Of a DNA stretch of 64,000 nucleotides, positions 17,951 through 26,178 are shown in pieces. The first letter of the stretch is position 1. Each line of letters opens with the position of its first letter. Position numbers and translations under genes: made by a program. This DNA comes from Rhizobium brockwellii (GTDB lineage: Bacteria > Pseudomonadota > Alphaproteobacteria > Rhizobiales > Rhizobiaceae): the NCBI RefSeq assembly GCF_000769405.2, contig NZ_CP053442.1:197951-261950 (forward strand). The letters run 5' to 3'. The notes beneath the pieces were generated by a model. It searched no databases. It worked only from the letters and a program-made list of their open reading frames with translations, and was not told where the DNA came from.

Positions 17951-18357
17951 TGTATCTGGTCGACACCAACATCGTCTCGGAGGCGCGACGCGGCACGCCG
18001 CAGGCGGTCTCCTGGCTGCGCTCCATCGATCCGCTCACCATCCACCTGAGCGCGCTGACGCTTGGCGAGATCATGCGCGGCATTGCCCTCAAACAGAAGT
18101 CGGATCCGAAGACCGCGGCGCATCTCACCGAGTGGCTGCGCAAGCTGCGTTATGATCATGGCGACCGGATCCTGCCGGTGACCGACGAGATCGCCGTCGA
18201 ATGGGGCCGCCTCGCCGCCATCTGGCCGCGTGGCGATATCGACGGGCTGATCGCCGCAACCGCGATCGTTCATGATCTGATTGTCGTCACTCGCAATGTC
18301 GGCGATTTCGACGACACCGGCGCAACGGTGATAAATCCATGGGAGACGGACGCGTGA
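17950..18357 (+). CDS. vapC: VapC-family PIN-domain toxin
   Basis: The 135-residue PIN-domain ribonuclease keeps the acidic Mg-binding residues: Asp5 in LVDTNIVSE, Glu in LTLGEIMRG, Asp in DIDGLIAATA and the C-terminal TRNVGDFDDTG. Such toxins cleave tRNA or rRNA unless bound by their antitoxin. It is the second gene of the pair and looks intact. Confidence 0.93.
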   Translation: MYLVDTNIVSEARRGTPQAVSWLRSIDPLTIHLSALTLGEIMRGIALKQKSDPKTAAHLTEWLRKLRYDHGDRILPVTDEIAVEWGRLAAIWPRGDIDGLIAATAIVHDLIVVTRNVGDFDDTGATVINPWETDA

Positions 18358-18398
18358 GCAGTCGAGGCAGCCACCTCCTCGTTTAAAATGGCCTTCTG

Positions 18399-18416
18399 TG
18401 CCTTTGGATAAAGGCA
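18399..18416. terminator. hairpin downstream of vapC
   Basis: TGCCTTT and AAAGGCA form a perfect 7-bp stem around a GGAT loop, 42 bases past the vapC stop and between two convergent toxin genes. There is no clear U-run. Confidence 0.35.
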
Positions 18417-18542
18417 TTGGCTACGTCGGGCCGAGAGCTCTTGTCGGTGCGTTTGGTGGCGGCATCATGATCTGCTGACCAAGCCTCATCTGTCCGGCGT
18501 TTTGATCTGCTCTGCGGAAACGTTGATTGCACCGCCAACCCG

Positions 18543-19025
18543 TCACATGCCGAACAAGCGACGATCCCAGAAGACCGGTTGGTGGAGGCTTACTGTGATC
18601 AATCGGAATTCCGGGTGGGCCGGGTTTATCAGCATGTTGCGGTCGACGCGGGCGACGACGCTTGGGACCAGCAGGATGGCGCTGCGCTTTTCCTGGCACC
18701 AGCGTTCGCCGAAAACCTTGCTGACGTTTGCCGGCATGCTGTCCCAGCCGGGCAGCGCGGGCTCGGAGAAGACCTCGTAGCTTAGCCCACGCGGTAGGGT
18801 GATCGTGACATAGTGCTGATTGGGTGGCAGCCGCCCGCTGCCATGGACGAGCTTTTCGAGCAGCGCCGTCGAATAATGCTCGCTCGTATAGATGATCGGG
18901 CTGCCCGATGTGTTCCACCGCCCCGGCGCGATGGTCGAGCCGGTGGCGTCGAAGATCGGATAGGTTCCACTGGGATCTCCGATGCGGACGGATGTCAGCG
19001 TACGATCAAGAACCTGTGCGCTCAC
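18543..19025 (-). CDS. RES-domain toxin
   Basis: The 160-residue RES protein shows GRWNTSGSPIIYTSEHYSTA followed by LLEKLVH, containing the conserved Arg, Tyr and Glu of the family. Characterised RES toxins (MbcT, ParT) degrade NAD+ or ADP-ribosylate targets using an ART-like fold. The start is a GTG at 19025 overlapping the antitoxin stop by 4 bases (GTGA). It is encoded downstream of its Xre-type antitoxin, as usual. Confidence 0.9.
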   Translation of the reverse strand: MSAQVLDRTLTSVRIGDPSGTYPIFDATGSTIAPGRWNTSGSPIIYTSEHYSTALLEKLVHGSGRLPPNQHYVTITLPRGLSYEVFSEPALPGWDSMPANVSKVFGERWCQEKRSAILLVPSVVARVDRNMLINPAHPEFRLITVSLHQPVFWDRRLFGM

Positions 19026-19453
19026 GCAGCGCTGCCGTATTTCAGGCTTCCGAGAATATCGAGCACGAGCTCGCCGCCGATCTCGCTCTGGATGACCACG
19101 TCGATCGGCCGCTTATCCTCAAGCATTGCATGCGGCCGAAACAGGAAATCGCGGGCCTCGATCTCGGTCTGCCAGACATCGAGCGCCTGGCCCCAGACAC
19201 GCGCGAGACGGGCAAGCTTTATGCCTTCATCCGAGGAGAGCCGATGCTTGGATTTGCGCCGTTCATAGGTGGCCTTCGGAACCAGCCGGTATTTGAACTG
19301 GGCATCATCAGGCGCCAGAAGCAGCGCCATGCGGTCAAGCGCCTTGACCGGCAATCCTTCCTCGATGCTGGAGAGCAGGCCGAAGGCCGAACGCGATACT
19401 GGCTCCCTGGCGGGCAGCCCGAGAACATCGGCGATACCGGCAAATCCCATCAT
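19022..19453 (-). CDS. Xre/MbcA/ParS-type antitoxin (DUF2384)
   Basis: The 143-residue protein has an N-terminal helical HTH-like part (SRSAFGLLSSIEEGLPVKAL, then KATYERRKSKHRLSSDEGIKLARLARVWGQA) and the C-terminal DUF2384 toxin-binding module (FLFRPHAMLEDKRPIDVVIQ, ending LVLDILGSLKYG). It neutralises the RES toxin and represses its own promoter. The ATG at 19453 is 8 bases after AAAAGGAG; a second ATG follows directly. Confidence 0.9.
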   Translation of the reverse strand: MMGFAGIADVLGLPAREPVSRSAFGLLSSIEEGLPVKALDRMALLLAPDDAQFKYRLVPKATYERRKSKHRLSSDEGIKLARLARVWGQALDVWQTEIEARDFLFRPHAMLEDKRPIDVVIQSEIGGELVLDILGSLKYGSAA

Positions 19454-19468
19454 GGCAACGGCTCCTTT

Positions 19469-19498
19469 TCACTTGAGGCTATATTTAGTCTCATGTGA
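19469..19498. promoter_or_regulatory. 30-bp near-palindromic operator of the Xre-RES pair
   Basis: Arms TCACTTGAG (19469-19477) and CTCATGTGA (19490-19498) match with one mismatch, and the inner bases continue the dyad. TATATT lies at its centre, so a bound antitoxin would block the promoter. It ends 16 bases before the antitoxin start. Confidence 0.55.
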
Positions 19499-19617
19499 GC
19501 CTGCTATCAAGTGCACCGTTCCGGTTTTTGATCCTCGCCAGCCGAGCAGCGGATTGCCGCAGGCGCATTAGATCGCTATCCTCCCAGAAGGCACACGAAC
19601 AGAAAAGGAGGTTGCCT

Positions 19618-20480
19618 ATGTCACCGCGGGACGCCTGATCCAGCAATACCAAGACTTCTGCCTTGCCAAAGGCGTCGATTTCACACGCATTGAATCCGTA
19701 CGGCCGCATGACGATACCACGCTCTTCTGCAGCGCTGGAATGCAGCAGTACAAGCCCCTCTTCTCCGATCCCTCATATATTGGAACAGTCGCAAACAGCC
19801 AGGCCTGCTTGCGCATGGGCGACCTCGACGAGATCGGCGACGGAACTCACCTTCTCCACTTCACTATGCTCGGCCTTTTCTCATTCCGGGAAATGACCGT
19901 CGGCAACGCCATCGATTTCTGGCTCGAGTTTCTAGCAACTCTTGGACTTGTGCCGGATCATGTGACGATCCATCCCGACCGCTTGGTGGAATGGACACCG
20001 CTCTATGGCGGGCGCGTGCCCGTCGTGCCGGATCCGGAATGCATGTGGAGCGATGGCAGCATCAGCGGATACTGCACTGAGTTCTACAAGGATGGCGTCG
20101 AGATCGGAAACATCGTCAATCCGCTCGGAACCTGCATTGACGTCGGCTTCGGTCTCGAGCGTCTCGACATGATCGTCAACGGGACGCCGCAAGTCGATGC
20201 GCTCGGAACGCTGTGCGAGACGGTCATGACAATCGTGGAAAGCGGCTACCGGCCGGGCAACAAGGAGCAAGGTTACGTCTTGCGAAAACTGCTCCGTCGC
20301 ATCCACAAGATGGGCGGCACGCTCGATCATCCATTTTTCGCGGAAGAGGTCGAACGCCAGAAGCGCCTGCGCGCCCAATATCTGCGTCTGCGTGACCGCC
20401 ATTCCGAGATGAGTCCCGACTGGTGGTTCGACACTCATGGCATCGATCTCTCCGACATCCGGGAGACGATGGACGAATAG
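19618..20480 (+). pseudogene. stand-alone AlaRS-like catalytic domain, frameshifted after the start codon
   Basis: An ideal ribosome-binding site (AAAAGGAGG) precedes ATG at 19618, but that frame stops at the seventh codon. The long frame starts at 19623 without ATG/GTG/TTG and reads TAGRLIQQYQDFCLAKGVDF, then ESVRPHDDTTLFCSAGMQQY. One extra base after codon 3 would join them. The encoded ~287 residues match the class II catalytic core of alanyl-tRNA synthetase: motif 2 region ANSQACLRMGD...LGLFSF, motif 3 VGFGLERLDM, and YVLRKLLRRIHKMG. Editing and C-Ala domains are missing. A shorter protein from ATG 19740 would lose the motif 1 region. Non-tRNA amino-acid activation is possible. Confidence 0.7.
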
Positions 20481-20486
20481 CGGAAA

Positions 20487-20519
20487 CAAGGCCTCCCGCA
20501 GACAAAGCGGGAGGCCTTG
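20487..20519. terminator. bidirectional hairpin terminator
   Basis: A perfect 13-bp stem (CAAGGCCTCCCGC / GCGGGAGGCCTTG) with a 7-base loop AGACAAA, 7 bases after the AlaRS-like stop and before the end of the convergent permease gene. There is no long U-run. Confidence 0.7.
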
Positions 20520-20611
20520 CAATATGCTGGAAAGCGTTAGCGTTTCAGGCATCCCCTGTTTGCCCGGGCAACGCGCTAGTCATAGAGATATGTTGCCCGA
20601 ATTGAACGCTT

Positions 20612-21382
20612 TCAGCTCTGCCCCGGCTGCAGCCGACGGAAAGTCCGCTCGATTTGGGCAACAGCGGCAAAAAAGACGATGCCGGAGAAAGAGGCGAGCA
20701 CGACGGCGGCAAAGAGCCTTTCCGCCTGATAGTTGAATGTCGACTGGATGATGACGGCGCCCAGCCCCTGGTTCGAGCCGATCCACTCCCCGACGATCGC
20801 ACCGATCACACAGGTGGTTGCCGAAATGCGCAGCGAAGCAAAGAGCAAGGGGGCGGAGCGTGGGGCGCGCAGGCGCCAGAACGTCTCCCACCCGCTCGCC
20901 GAAAGCACATGCATCAGGTCAAGCTCGCTCGCAGTCGCCAGATTGAGGCCCCGGGCGGTATTCACCAGGGTTGGGAAGAAGCAAATGAGAGCGGCGATGA
21001 TGACCTTTGGCAGCATGCCGAGGCCGAAGATGAGGATGATGATCGGCGCGAGCGCCAGCACGGGAATGGTGTTGAAGAGCAGGACAACGGGAAAATAGGC
21101 GGCCTGGAGGCGCGGATTATAGACAAAGGCAATTGCCATGATCACGGCGAGACCGTTCCCCAGGAGGAAGCCGAGGCCCGCCTCACCCCATGTCGGGATC
21201 GCATTCGACAGAAGGAAGCGCCATTCCGTTCCGAGCGTGCGCAGGATCGCCAGCGGCGTTGGAACGATATAGGCCGGAATACCGAGCGCCGGCACCAGCC
21301 ATTGCCAGGCGAAAAGCAGCGAGAGGGCGCCGATAACTGGAAGGCCGATTGCCTCGGTGAGGGATAGCCGACGATGCGTCAT
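20612..21382 (-). CDS. ABC transporter permease, TauC/SsuC-like
   Basis: The 256-residue inner-membrane protein has about six hydrophobic segments and the BPD motif (ELDLMHVLSASGWETFWRLR, then APRSAPLLFASLRIS). It is similar to permeases for sulfonates, nitrate and pyrimidine precursors. Its start overlaps the ATPase stop by 4 bases. It is the last gene of the operon. Confidence 0.9.
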   Translation of the reverse strand: MTHRRLSLTEAIGLPVIGALSLLFAWQWLVPALGIPAYIVPTPLAILRTLGTEWRFLLSNAIPTWGEAGLGFLLGNGLAVIMAIAFVYNPRLQAAYFPVVLLFNTIPVLALAPIIILIFGLGMLPKVIIAALICFFPTLVNTARGLNLATASELDLMHVLSASGWETFWRLRAPRSAPLLFASLRISATTCVIGAIVGEWIGSNQGLGAVIIQSTFNYQAERLFAAVVLASFSGIVFFAAVAQIERTFRRLQPGQS

Positions 21383-22179
21383 GCAGCCGAACTCCCCTGC
21401 TGCAGCAATTGGCGCAGATGGGCAGCTGTCTCCTGGACATCGAGGCTCTCGCGCCGACAGAGCCCACGCTCGTCCTTCAGCGGTGCAAGGTCGATCAGCG
21501 CCTGAACGCGGCCCGGATTGGCCGCCAGGACCAGCACGCGCCCGCCGAGATAGATCGCCTCGACGACGCTGTGGGTGACAAACAGGATGGTCGTGCCGGT
21601 CCGGCGCCAGACGTCCAGAAGCTCGTCGTTCAGTCGTTCACGGGTGATCTCGTCGAGCGCACCGAAGGGTTCGTCCATGAGCAAGATATCCGGCTCGCAT
21701 TGAAGCGCGCGCGCTATGGCGACGCGTTGGCGCTGGCCCCCGGACAATTGATGCGGATAGCGATCGGCCAGATGCGACAGGCCGACCAGTTCGATCCAGT
21801 GGTCGGGCCGCGGATCGACCGATCGCGAGACGCTGTTCTTCCCCACCTGCAGCGGCAGCGCGACATTCTCTCTCACGGTCCGCCACGGCAGCAGCGTCGC
21901 GTCCTGGAAGACGAAGGCGACCTCGCGCCGCCGGCGCGCCTCCGACGCTGTCCTGCCGAGCACCGACAGCCGCCCGTCAAGCGGCGGGAGAAGATCCGCA
22001 ACGGCACGCAGCAAGGTCGACTTGCCGCAGCCGGAAGGACCAAGAATGGTCAGAAACTCGCCCCTGCCGACGGTGAGATCGACGCCGGACAGAATGCGGG
22101 TCGTCTCGACAGCGCCGGCATAACCGACAGCCAGATCCTTGGTTTCGATGGCCGCTGCTTCAGGCAAATCCGCTCTCAC
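21379..22179 (-). CDS. ABC transporter ATPase, TauB/SsuB-like
   Basis: The 266-residue ATPase has Walker A GPSGCGKST, Q-loop FVFQDATLLPWRTV, signature [13 protein letters not shown] and Walker B DILLMDEPFGALDEITR. The LPWRTVRENV wording is typical of the taurine/nitrate/sulfonate/ThiZ group. It overlaps the binding-protein gene by 4 bases upstream and the permease gene downstream. Confidence 0.92.
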   Translation of the reverse strand: MRADLPEAAAIETKDLAVGYAGAVETTRILSGVDLTVGRGEFLTILGPSGCGKSTLLRAVADLLPPLDGRLSVLGRTASEARRRREVAFVFQDATLLPWRTVRENVALPLQVGKNSVSRSVDPRPDHWIELVGLSHLADRYPHQLSGGQRQRVAIARALQCEPDILLMDEPFGALDEITRERLNDELLDVWRRTGTTILFVTHSVVEAIYLGGRVLVLAANPGRVQALIDLAPLKDERGLCRRESLDVQETAAHLRQLLQQGSSAA

Positions 22180-23222
22180 GCAATCTTCGGACGGTCACCT
22201 GCCGTCATTTCCAGGATCCTGGTCGTATAGCAGTCCTCCAGCTTCGGCGCGCCGCTCTTGAACTGGCCGATCTTGTCGTAGACGGAAATCTGTTCGGCAA
22301 GCGCGGCCGGATCGAAGCTGCCCCAGCCGTCCTTGCCTGTCGTCGCGTCGAAGCTCAGTGACAATATACGCGGCACCGTCTTCAGCTCCACGGCAAGATC
22401 GAGCTGCGGATAGGCCTCCACCGCCAGTTTGACCGCCTCTTCAGGATGTTCATGCGTCCAGGCCCAGCCTTTGGCGACGGCGCGCAGCACCTTTGCCAAT
22501 GTCTCGGCATGGCCGCTCACGGCATCGTCGGTGGCGAAATAGACGTTGGCATAGGAGGGCAGGCCCGTATCCTTCATCATCAGATCGATGCGGTCGGGAC
22601 CGATGATGGAAAGGGCCTCCGTGTTGGTGATCCATCCGGTCACGGCGTCGACCTGGCCGGTCATCAGCGGCGTCATGTCGAAGCCGATATTGGTGATGGT
22701 CAGGCTCGAGGGATCGATATTGTTCTTCAGAAGGATGGCATCAAGGACATAACGGGCCGTCGGCTGGATGCCGATGCGCTTGCCGATCATATCCTTGACG
22801 GTGCGGATCGGCGCCTTGGGCAGCGAATAGAAGGCGAAAGGCGCCATGCGGAAACCGCAGGCGAAGATCTTGATCGGCACGCCGGATGAACGGGCTAGAA
22901 GAAGCTGTGCCGAATCCGAGAATTGGCCGAGCTGCGCATCACCCGTGATCACGGGCGGCACCGTTGCCGAATTGGGACCGCCAGGGGAAAACTCGACGTC
23001 GAGACCCTCGGCCTGGAACAGGCCTTGCTTGACTGCGACGATATCGCCGATCTGTCCGTTGCTCATCAGCCAGTCATATTTGATGACGACCTTGGATACG
23101 GCGGCATTCGAGTGACGCGGCACGAACACGCTGATCCCTGCCGTCGCTGCAGCAAGGGCAAAGGCTCCGCCCTTCAGGACGGTACGCCTGCCGACCACGA
23201 TTTGTTTGTCATCCCCGTTCAT
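22176..23222 (-). CDS. ABC transporter substrate-binding protein, NMT1/THI5-like
   Basis: The 348-residue protein has a Tat-like signal (VGRRTVLKGGAFALAAATAG) and then the NMT1/TauA fold: KVVIKYDWLMSNGQIGDIVA, FQAEGLDVEFSPGGPNS, and DMTPLMTGQVDAVTGWITNT. Members bind pyrimidine thiamine precursors, sulfonates, nitrate or aromatic acids. The ATG at 23222 is chosen because the signal peptide begins right after it and AAGGGGAAAGG precedes it. The ligand is undetermined. An adjacent VOC gene suggests an organic substrate that is further metabolised. Confidence 0.9.
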   Translation of the reverse strand: MNGDDKQIVVGRRTVLKGGAFALAAATAGISVFVPRHSNAAVSKVVIKYDWLMSNGQIGDIVAVKQGLFQAEGLDVEFSPGGPNSATVPPVITGDAQLGQFSDSAQLLLARSSGVPIKIFACGFRMAPFAFYSLPKAPIRTVKDMIGKRIGIQPTARYVLDAILLKNNIDPSSLTITNIGFDMTPLMTGQVDAVTGWITNTEALSIIGPDRIDLMMKDTGLPSYANVYFATDDAVSGHAETLAKVLRAVAKGWAWTHEHPEEAVKLAVEAYPQLDLAVELKTVPRILSLSFDATTGKDGWGSFDPAALAEQISVYDKIGQFKSGAPKLEDCYTTRILEMTAGDRPKIA

Positions 23223-23274
23223 CTGCTTGCCTTTCCCCTTGTTGGATTGTTGGACGACCGGCCGATTGCGCTCG

Positions 23275-23712
23275 CTATTGCGGGTCGATGTCACCGATCG
23301 GGCCGCCTGCGGACCACGCATAGATTTCCCAGAGATTGTCGTCAGGATCGGCGAAATAGACGCATCGCGCGTTCCAGACATAGTCCTGCGGCGGCGCGTG
23401 GAAGAGCACGCCCGCAGCTTTCAGCTCCGCATAGGCAGCATCGACCTGCTCTGGCGAGGCGAGCTCGATGGCCGCGCAGGCCTTGTGCGCACCTGGAGGG
23501 GCACGGCGGCTTGAGACACCGGTATTCTCGGCAATATGCTCGATCTCCCAGAGCGCCAGCGTCACGCCCGCCCCTTTGAAATCGGCAAAGCCGGGAGCCC
23601 GGCGGCGAGGTTTGAAGCCAAGACGCTCGACATAGAAAGCCGATGCTTTGTCGATATCCTCGACCAGGAAGCAAATGTCGGTAATCGGATTGGTTTGGGC
23701 AAAAGCGGTCAT
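23275..23712 (-). CDS. VOC-fold protein (glyoxalase/dioxygenase superfamily)
   Basis: The 145-residue single VOC module has two beta-alpha-beta-beta-beta repeats. It begins ITDICFLVEDIDKASAFYVE and ends with CVYFADPDDNLWEIYAW, where a Glu would serve as metal ligand. AGGAGG precedes the ATG. It lies between the AraC regulator and the binding-protein gene in the same orientation, so it may process or sequester the transported compound. The reaction is unknown. Confidence 0.87.
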   Translation of the reverse strand: MTAFAQTNPITDICFLVEDIDKASAFYVERLGFKPRRRAPGFADFKGAGVTLALWEIEHIAENTGVSSRRAPPGAHKACAAIELASPEQVDAAYAELKAAGVLFHAPPQDYVWNARCVYFADPDDNLWEIYAWSAGGPIGDIDPQ

Positions 23713-23819
23713 ATGGGCCTCCTGATGGGAAAAGCCTCGCAGACCGCAGCCTCAAGAGATTTCAAATTCGTGCGGTTGTCTTTCGCAAAGCTGCTGATCT
23801 GTCATCGGCAAAAGCCGGT

Positions 23820-24683
23820 TCAAAGACGGACCGAACGCTGGTATTCCTTCGGGGTCGCCCCCATTAGACGGCGAAAGACGCTGGAGAAATGCGCCTGGCT
23901 GGAAAAGCCTGTGGCATAAGCGATGTTTGCGAGCGTCTCCTTGCCATCGGCGAGGTAAAGTCGCGCCCGCTCGATCCTGCGTTCCAGAACGAAGCGATGC
24001 GGCGCCAAGCCGGCCGCCCGTTTGAATTCCCGGCTGAAGTGAAAGGGGCTCATATGGGCCACCCCGGCCAGCTCCTCGACACTCAGATCGGATTTGCCAA
24101 GCAGGTTCTCGATGTAATCGATCACACGCCGTAGATTGTCCGATGTCAGCGGACGATCGCCGGCTTCAGGTTTGGCGCCCAGCAGTTTTACGACGCAGCA
24201 GGCGAGCGCCATCCCCAGATGCTGCATCAAAAGCAGGTCGTCGCGCCCGGTCTTCTCGGCGGCAAATGCGAGGGAGAGGGCGACCTGCAGCGTTGTCGGA
24301 TCAGTGGTCGCGCTGAGCGCGTCACTATCCCAATGCTCGGGATCGAAGCGAGAGCCGCCGATGCCGCTGTAAAGCGCTGGCGACTGGAAGATCGAGATAT
24401 AATCCGCCGCATCGCCCTCGACTTCAAGGACGGTGGCGGCCGGTTGAAATCCGAGGGTGAACGGCGGCCTCTCAACTTTGCGGAATGCCCCGCTTCCAAG
24501 CCGATAGGCATACTTGCCGTGCGCCGTGCGGTTGATCGAAATTCTATGAAGGCAGCCCCTCGAAACCATTTGCCCCGCGGCGCTGCGATAGGTCTCGACG
24601 ATCATGTCGCGTTGAACAAAGGCCTTGTAGCCTCCGAGGGATGGCCGGCTTATTGAGAAAATCTGCGGGTCGATGTCGGGCAT
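23820..24683 (-). CDS. AraC-family transcriptional regulator
   Basis: The 287-residue protein has a ligand-type N-terminal half and a C-terminal double-HTH domain (about 185-285): SVEELAGVAHMSPFHFSREF, then ETLANIAYATGFSSQAHFSS followed by VFRRLMGATPKEYQ. GGGAGAATGAAACA precedes the ATG. It heads the gene string AraC-VOC-ABC and is the likely activator of that transport operon. The inducer is unknown. Confidence 0.9.
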   Translation of the reverse strand: MPDIDPQIFSISRPSLGGYKAFVQRDMIVETYRSAAGQMVSRGCLHRISINRTAHGKYAYRLGSGAFRKVERPPFTLGFQPAATVLEVEGDAADYISIFQSPALYSGIGGSRFDPEHWDSDALSATTDPTTLQVALSLAFAAEKTGRDDLLLMQHLGMALACCVVKLLGAKPEAGDRPLTSDNLRRVIDYIENLLGKSDLSVEELAGVAHMSPFHFSREFKRAAGLAPHRFVLERRIERARLYLADGKETLANIAYATGFSSQAHFSSVFRRLMGATPKEYQRSVRL

Positions 24684-25099
24684 TGTTTCATTCTCCCTGG
24701 CAGGAGAGAGGCAAGTTGCGCGCCAAGTGGAGCAAAGCTCGCGCTAGATATCAACCTCGCAGCATAAAACCCGACGGTGCCAATGAAATCGTGACTTTAC
24801 GCCTGCTGTCGCGCCACACGGCACCGCGGCCTGGCAGGAGTTCGCCTTCAGCAAATTTGGTCGCATGCGCAAGAATTATGCAGTGCATGTTCTTCTTGAT
24901 CGGTGAATGCAGACTCATCTGACCGCTCTGAAAACCGCCACGCCTCCGAAATCATTCTCGGTCGCGGGAAACCGCGGCCAGGGATGAGCTTTCGTTCCGT
25001 CCACTCTTTCCCCCGGAGATCGTTCTTTTGGAAATTCGTTCCTATCCATCCGCATTAATCCATTTAATCTATAGACATAATTAATTGGAGAGAATGACG
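24684..25099. other. divergent intergenic region, AraC gene / sugar ABC operon
   Basis: A 416-base gap with promoters for both sides. The last 60 bases before the sugar-binding-protein gene are AT-rich (CATTTAATCTATAGACATAA) and probably hold its -10 region. No gene or strong palindrome was found. Confidence 0.45.
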
Positions 25100-26113
25100 A
25101 TGAGTATCGAAAAGTCTGAAAACGGTCTCGGACGACGAGATCTGCTGAAATTGTCTGCCGCAGCCGGGGTCGCCGTCGCCGGTGCTTCGCTCATCGGGCA
25201 GAAGCCGGCTTTTGCGGCGGGCGAAGAACTGTCGCTGAAAGGCAAGCGCATCGCCATCAGCGCAACCGGCACCGATCACTTCTTCGACCTGCAGGCCTAT
25301 AATGCCCAGATCGAGGAGGTAAAGCGCCTCGGCGGCGAGCCGATCGCCGTCGATGCCGGACGCAACGACGGCAAGCTGGTCTCGCAGCTGCAGACGCTGA
25401 TTGCCCAAAAGCCGGATGCGATCGTTCAAATTCTCGGCACGCTCAGCGTCATCGATCCCTGGCTGAAGAAGGCGCGCGATGCCGGGATCCCGGTTCTGAC
25501 CGTCGACGTCGGTTCGACCAATTCGATCAACAACACCACTTCCGATAACTGGGGCATCGGCAAGGACCTGGCGCTGCAGCTCGTCTCCGATATTGGCGGC
25601 GAAGGCAATATCGTCGTCTTCAACGGCTTCTACGGCGTAACCCCCTGCGCGATCCGCTACGACCAGCTGGTCAATGTCGTCAAATATTTCCCGAAGGTCA
25701 AAATCCTCCAGCCGGAACTGCGCGACGTCATCCCGAATACCGTGCAGGACGCCTTCACGCAGATCACGGCGATCCTCAACAAATATCCGGAAAAGGGTTC
25801 GATCAAGGCGATCTGGTCGGCCTGGGACATTCCGCAGCTTGGCGCGACCCAGGCCCTAGCGGCCGCCCGGCGGACCGAGATCCGCACCTACGGCGTCGAT
25901 GGCAGCCCGGAAGTGCTCCAGCTCATCGCCGATCCGAATTCGCCGGCCGGCGCCGATGTCGCCCAGCAGCCGGCAGAAATCGGCCGCACCGCCATCCGCA
26001 ACGTCGCCAAGCTGCTCGCCGGCCAGACCCTGCCGCGCGAGACCTATGTTCCGGCACTACTCGCCAACAAGACCAATGTCGGCGAAGTCACCAAGAAGCT
26101 CGGCATCGGCTGA
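25100..26113 (+). CDS. sugar ABC transporter substrate-binding protein (RbsB-like)
   Basis: The 337-residue protein starts with a Tat-type signal (LGRRDLLKLSAAAGVAVAGA) and then a type I periplasmic fold of the ribose/galactose family: LKGKRIAISATGTDHFFDLQ, LQTLIAQKPDAIVQILG, PVLTVDVGSTN, and AIWSAWDIPQLGATQALAAA. The ATG at 25100 lies 8 bases after GGAGA; an ATG two codons upstream is too close to that site. It is the first gene of a four-gene sugar transporter operon. The ligand is not predictable by eye. Confidence 0.9.
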   Translation: MSIEKSENGLGRRDLLKLSAAAGVAVAGASLIGQKPAFAAGEELSLKGKRIAISATGTDHFFDLQAYNAQIEEVKRLGGEPIAVDAGRNDGKLVSQLQTLIAQKPDAIVQILGTLSVIDPWLKKARDAGIPVLTVDVGSTNSINNTTSDNWGIGKDLALQLVSDIGGEGNIVVFNGFYGVTPCAIRYDQLVNVVKYFPKVKILQPELRDVIPNTVQDAFTQITAILNKYPEKGSIKAIWSAWDIPQLGATQALAAARRTEIRTYGVDGSPEVLQLIADPNSPAGADVAQQPAEIGRTAIRNVAKLLAGQTLPRETYVPALLANKTNVGEVTKKLGIG

Positions 26114-26123
26114 CACTGAACAC

Positions 26124-26151
26124 GAGCGGTCCGGTCATCGCCGGATCGCTC
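26124..26151 (+). terminator. hairpin between binding-protein and ATPase genes
   Basis: GAGCGGTCCGG and CCGGATCGCTC form an 11-bp stem with one mismatch and a 6-base loop, 11 bases after the binding-protein stop. A role in mRNA stabilisation or attenuation is likely; there is no U-run. Confidence 0.5.
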
Positions 26152-26178
26152 GCAATCTTCCCGCCCGGAGAGATCGAC

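Noticed and set aside
20612..23222. thiamine (TPP) riboswitch for the NMT1/THI5-like transporter
   Set aside because: The leader before the AraC and VOC genes lacks the conserved CTGAGA and ACCTGA-type elements in the right order.
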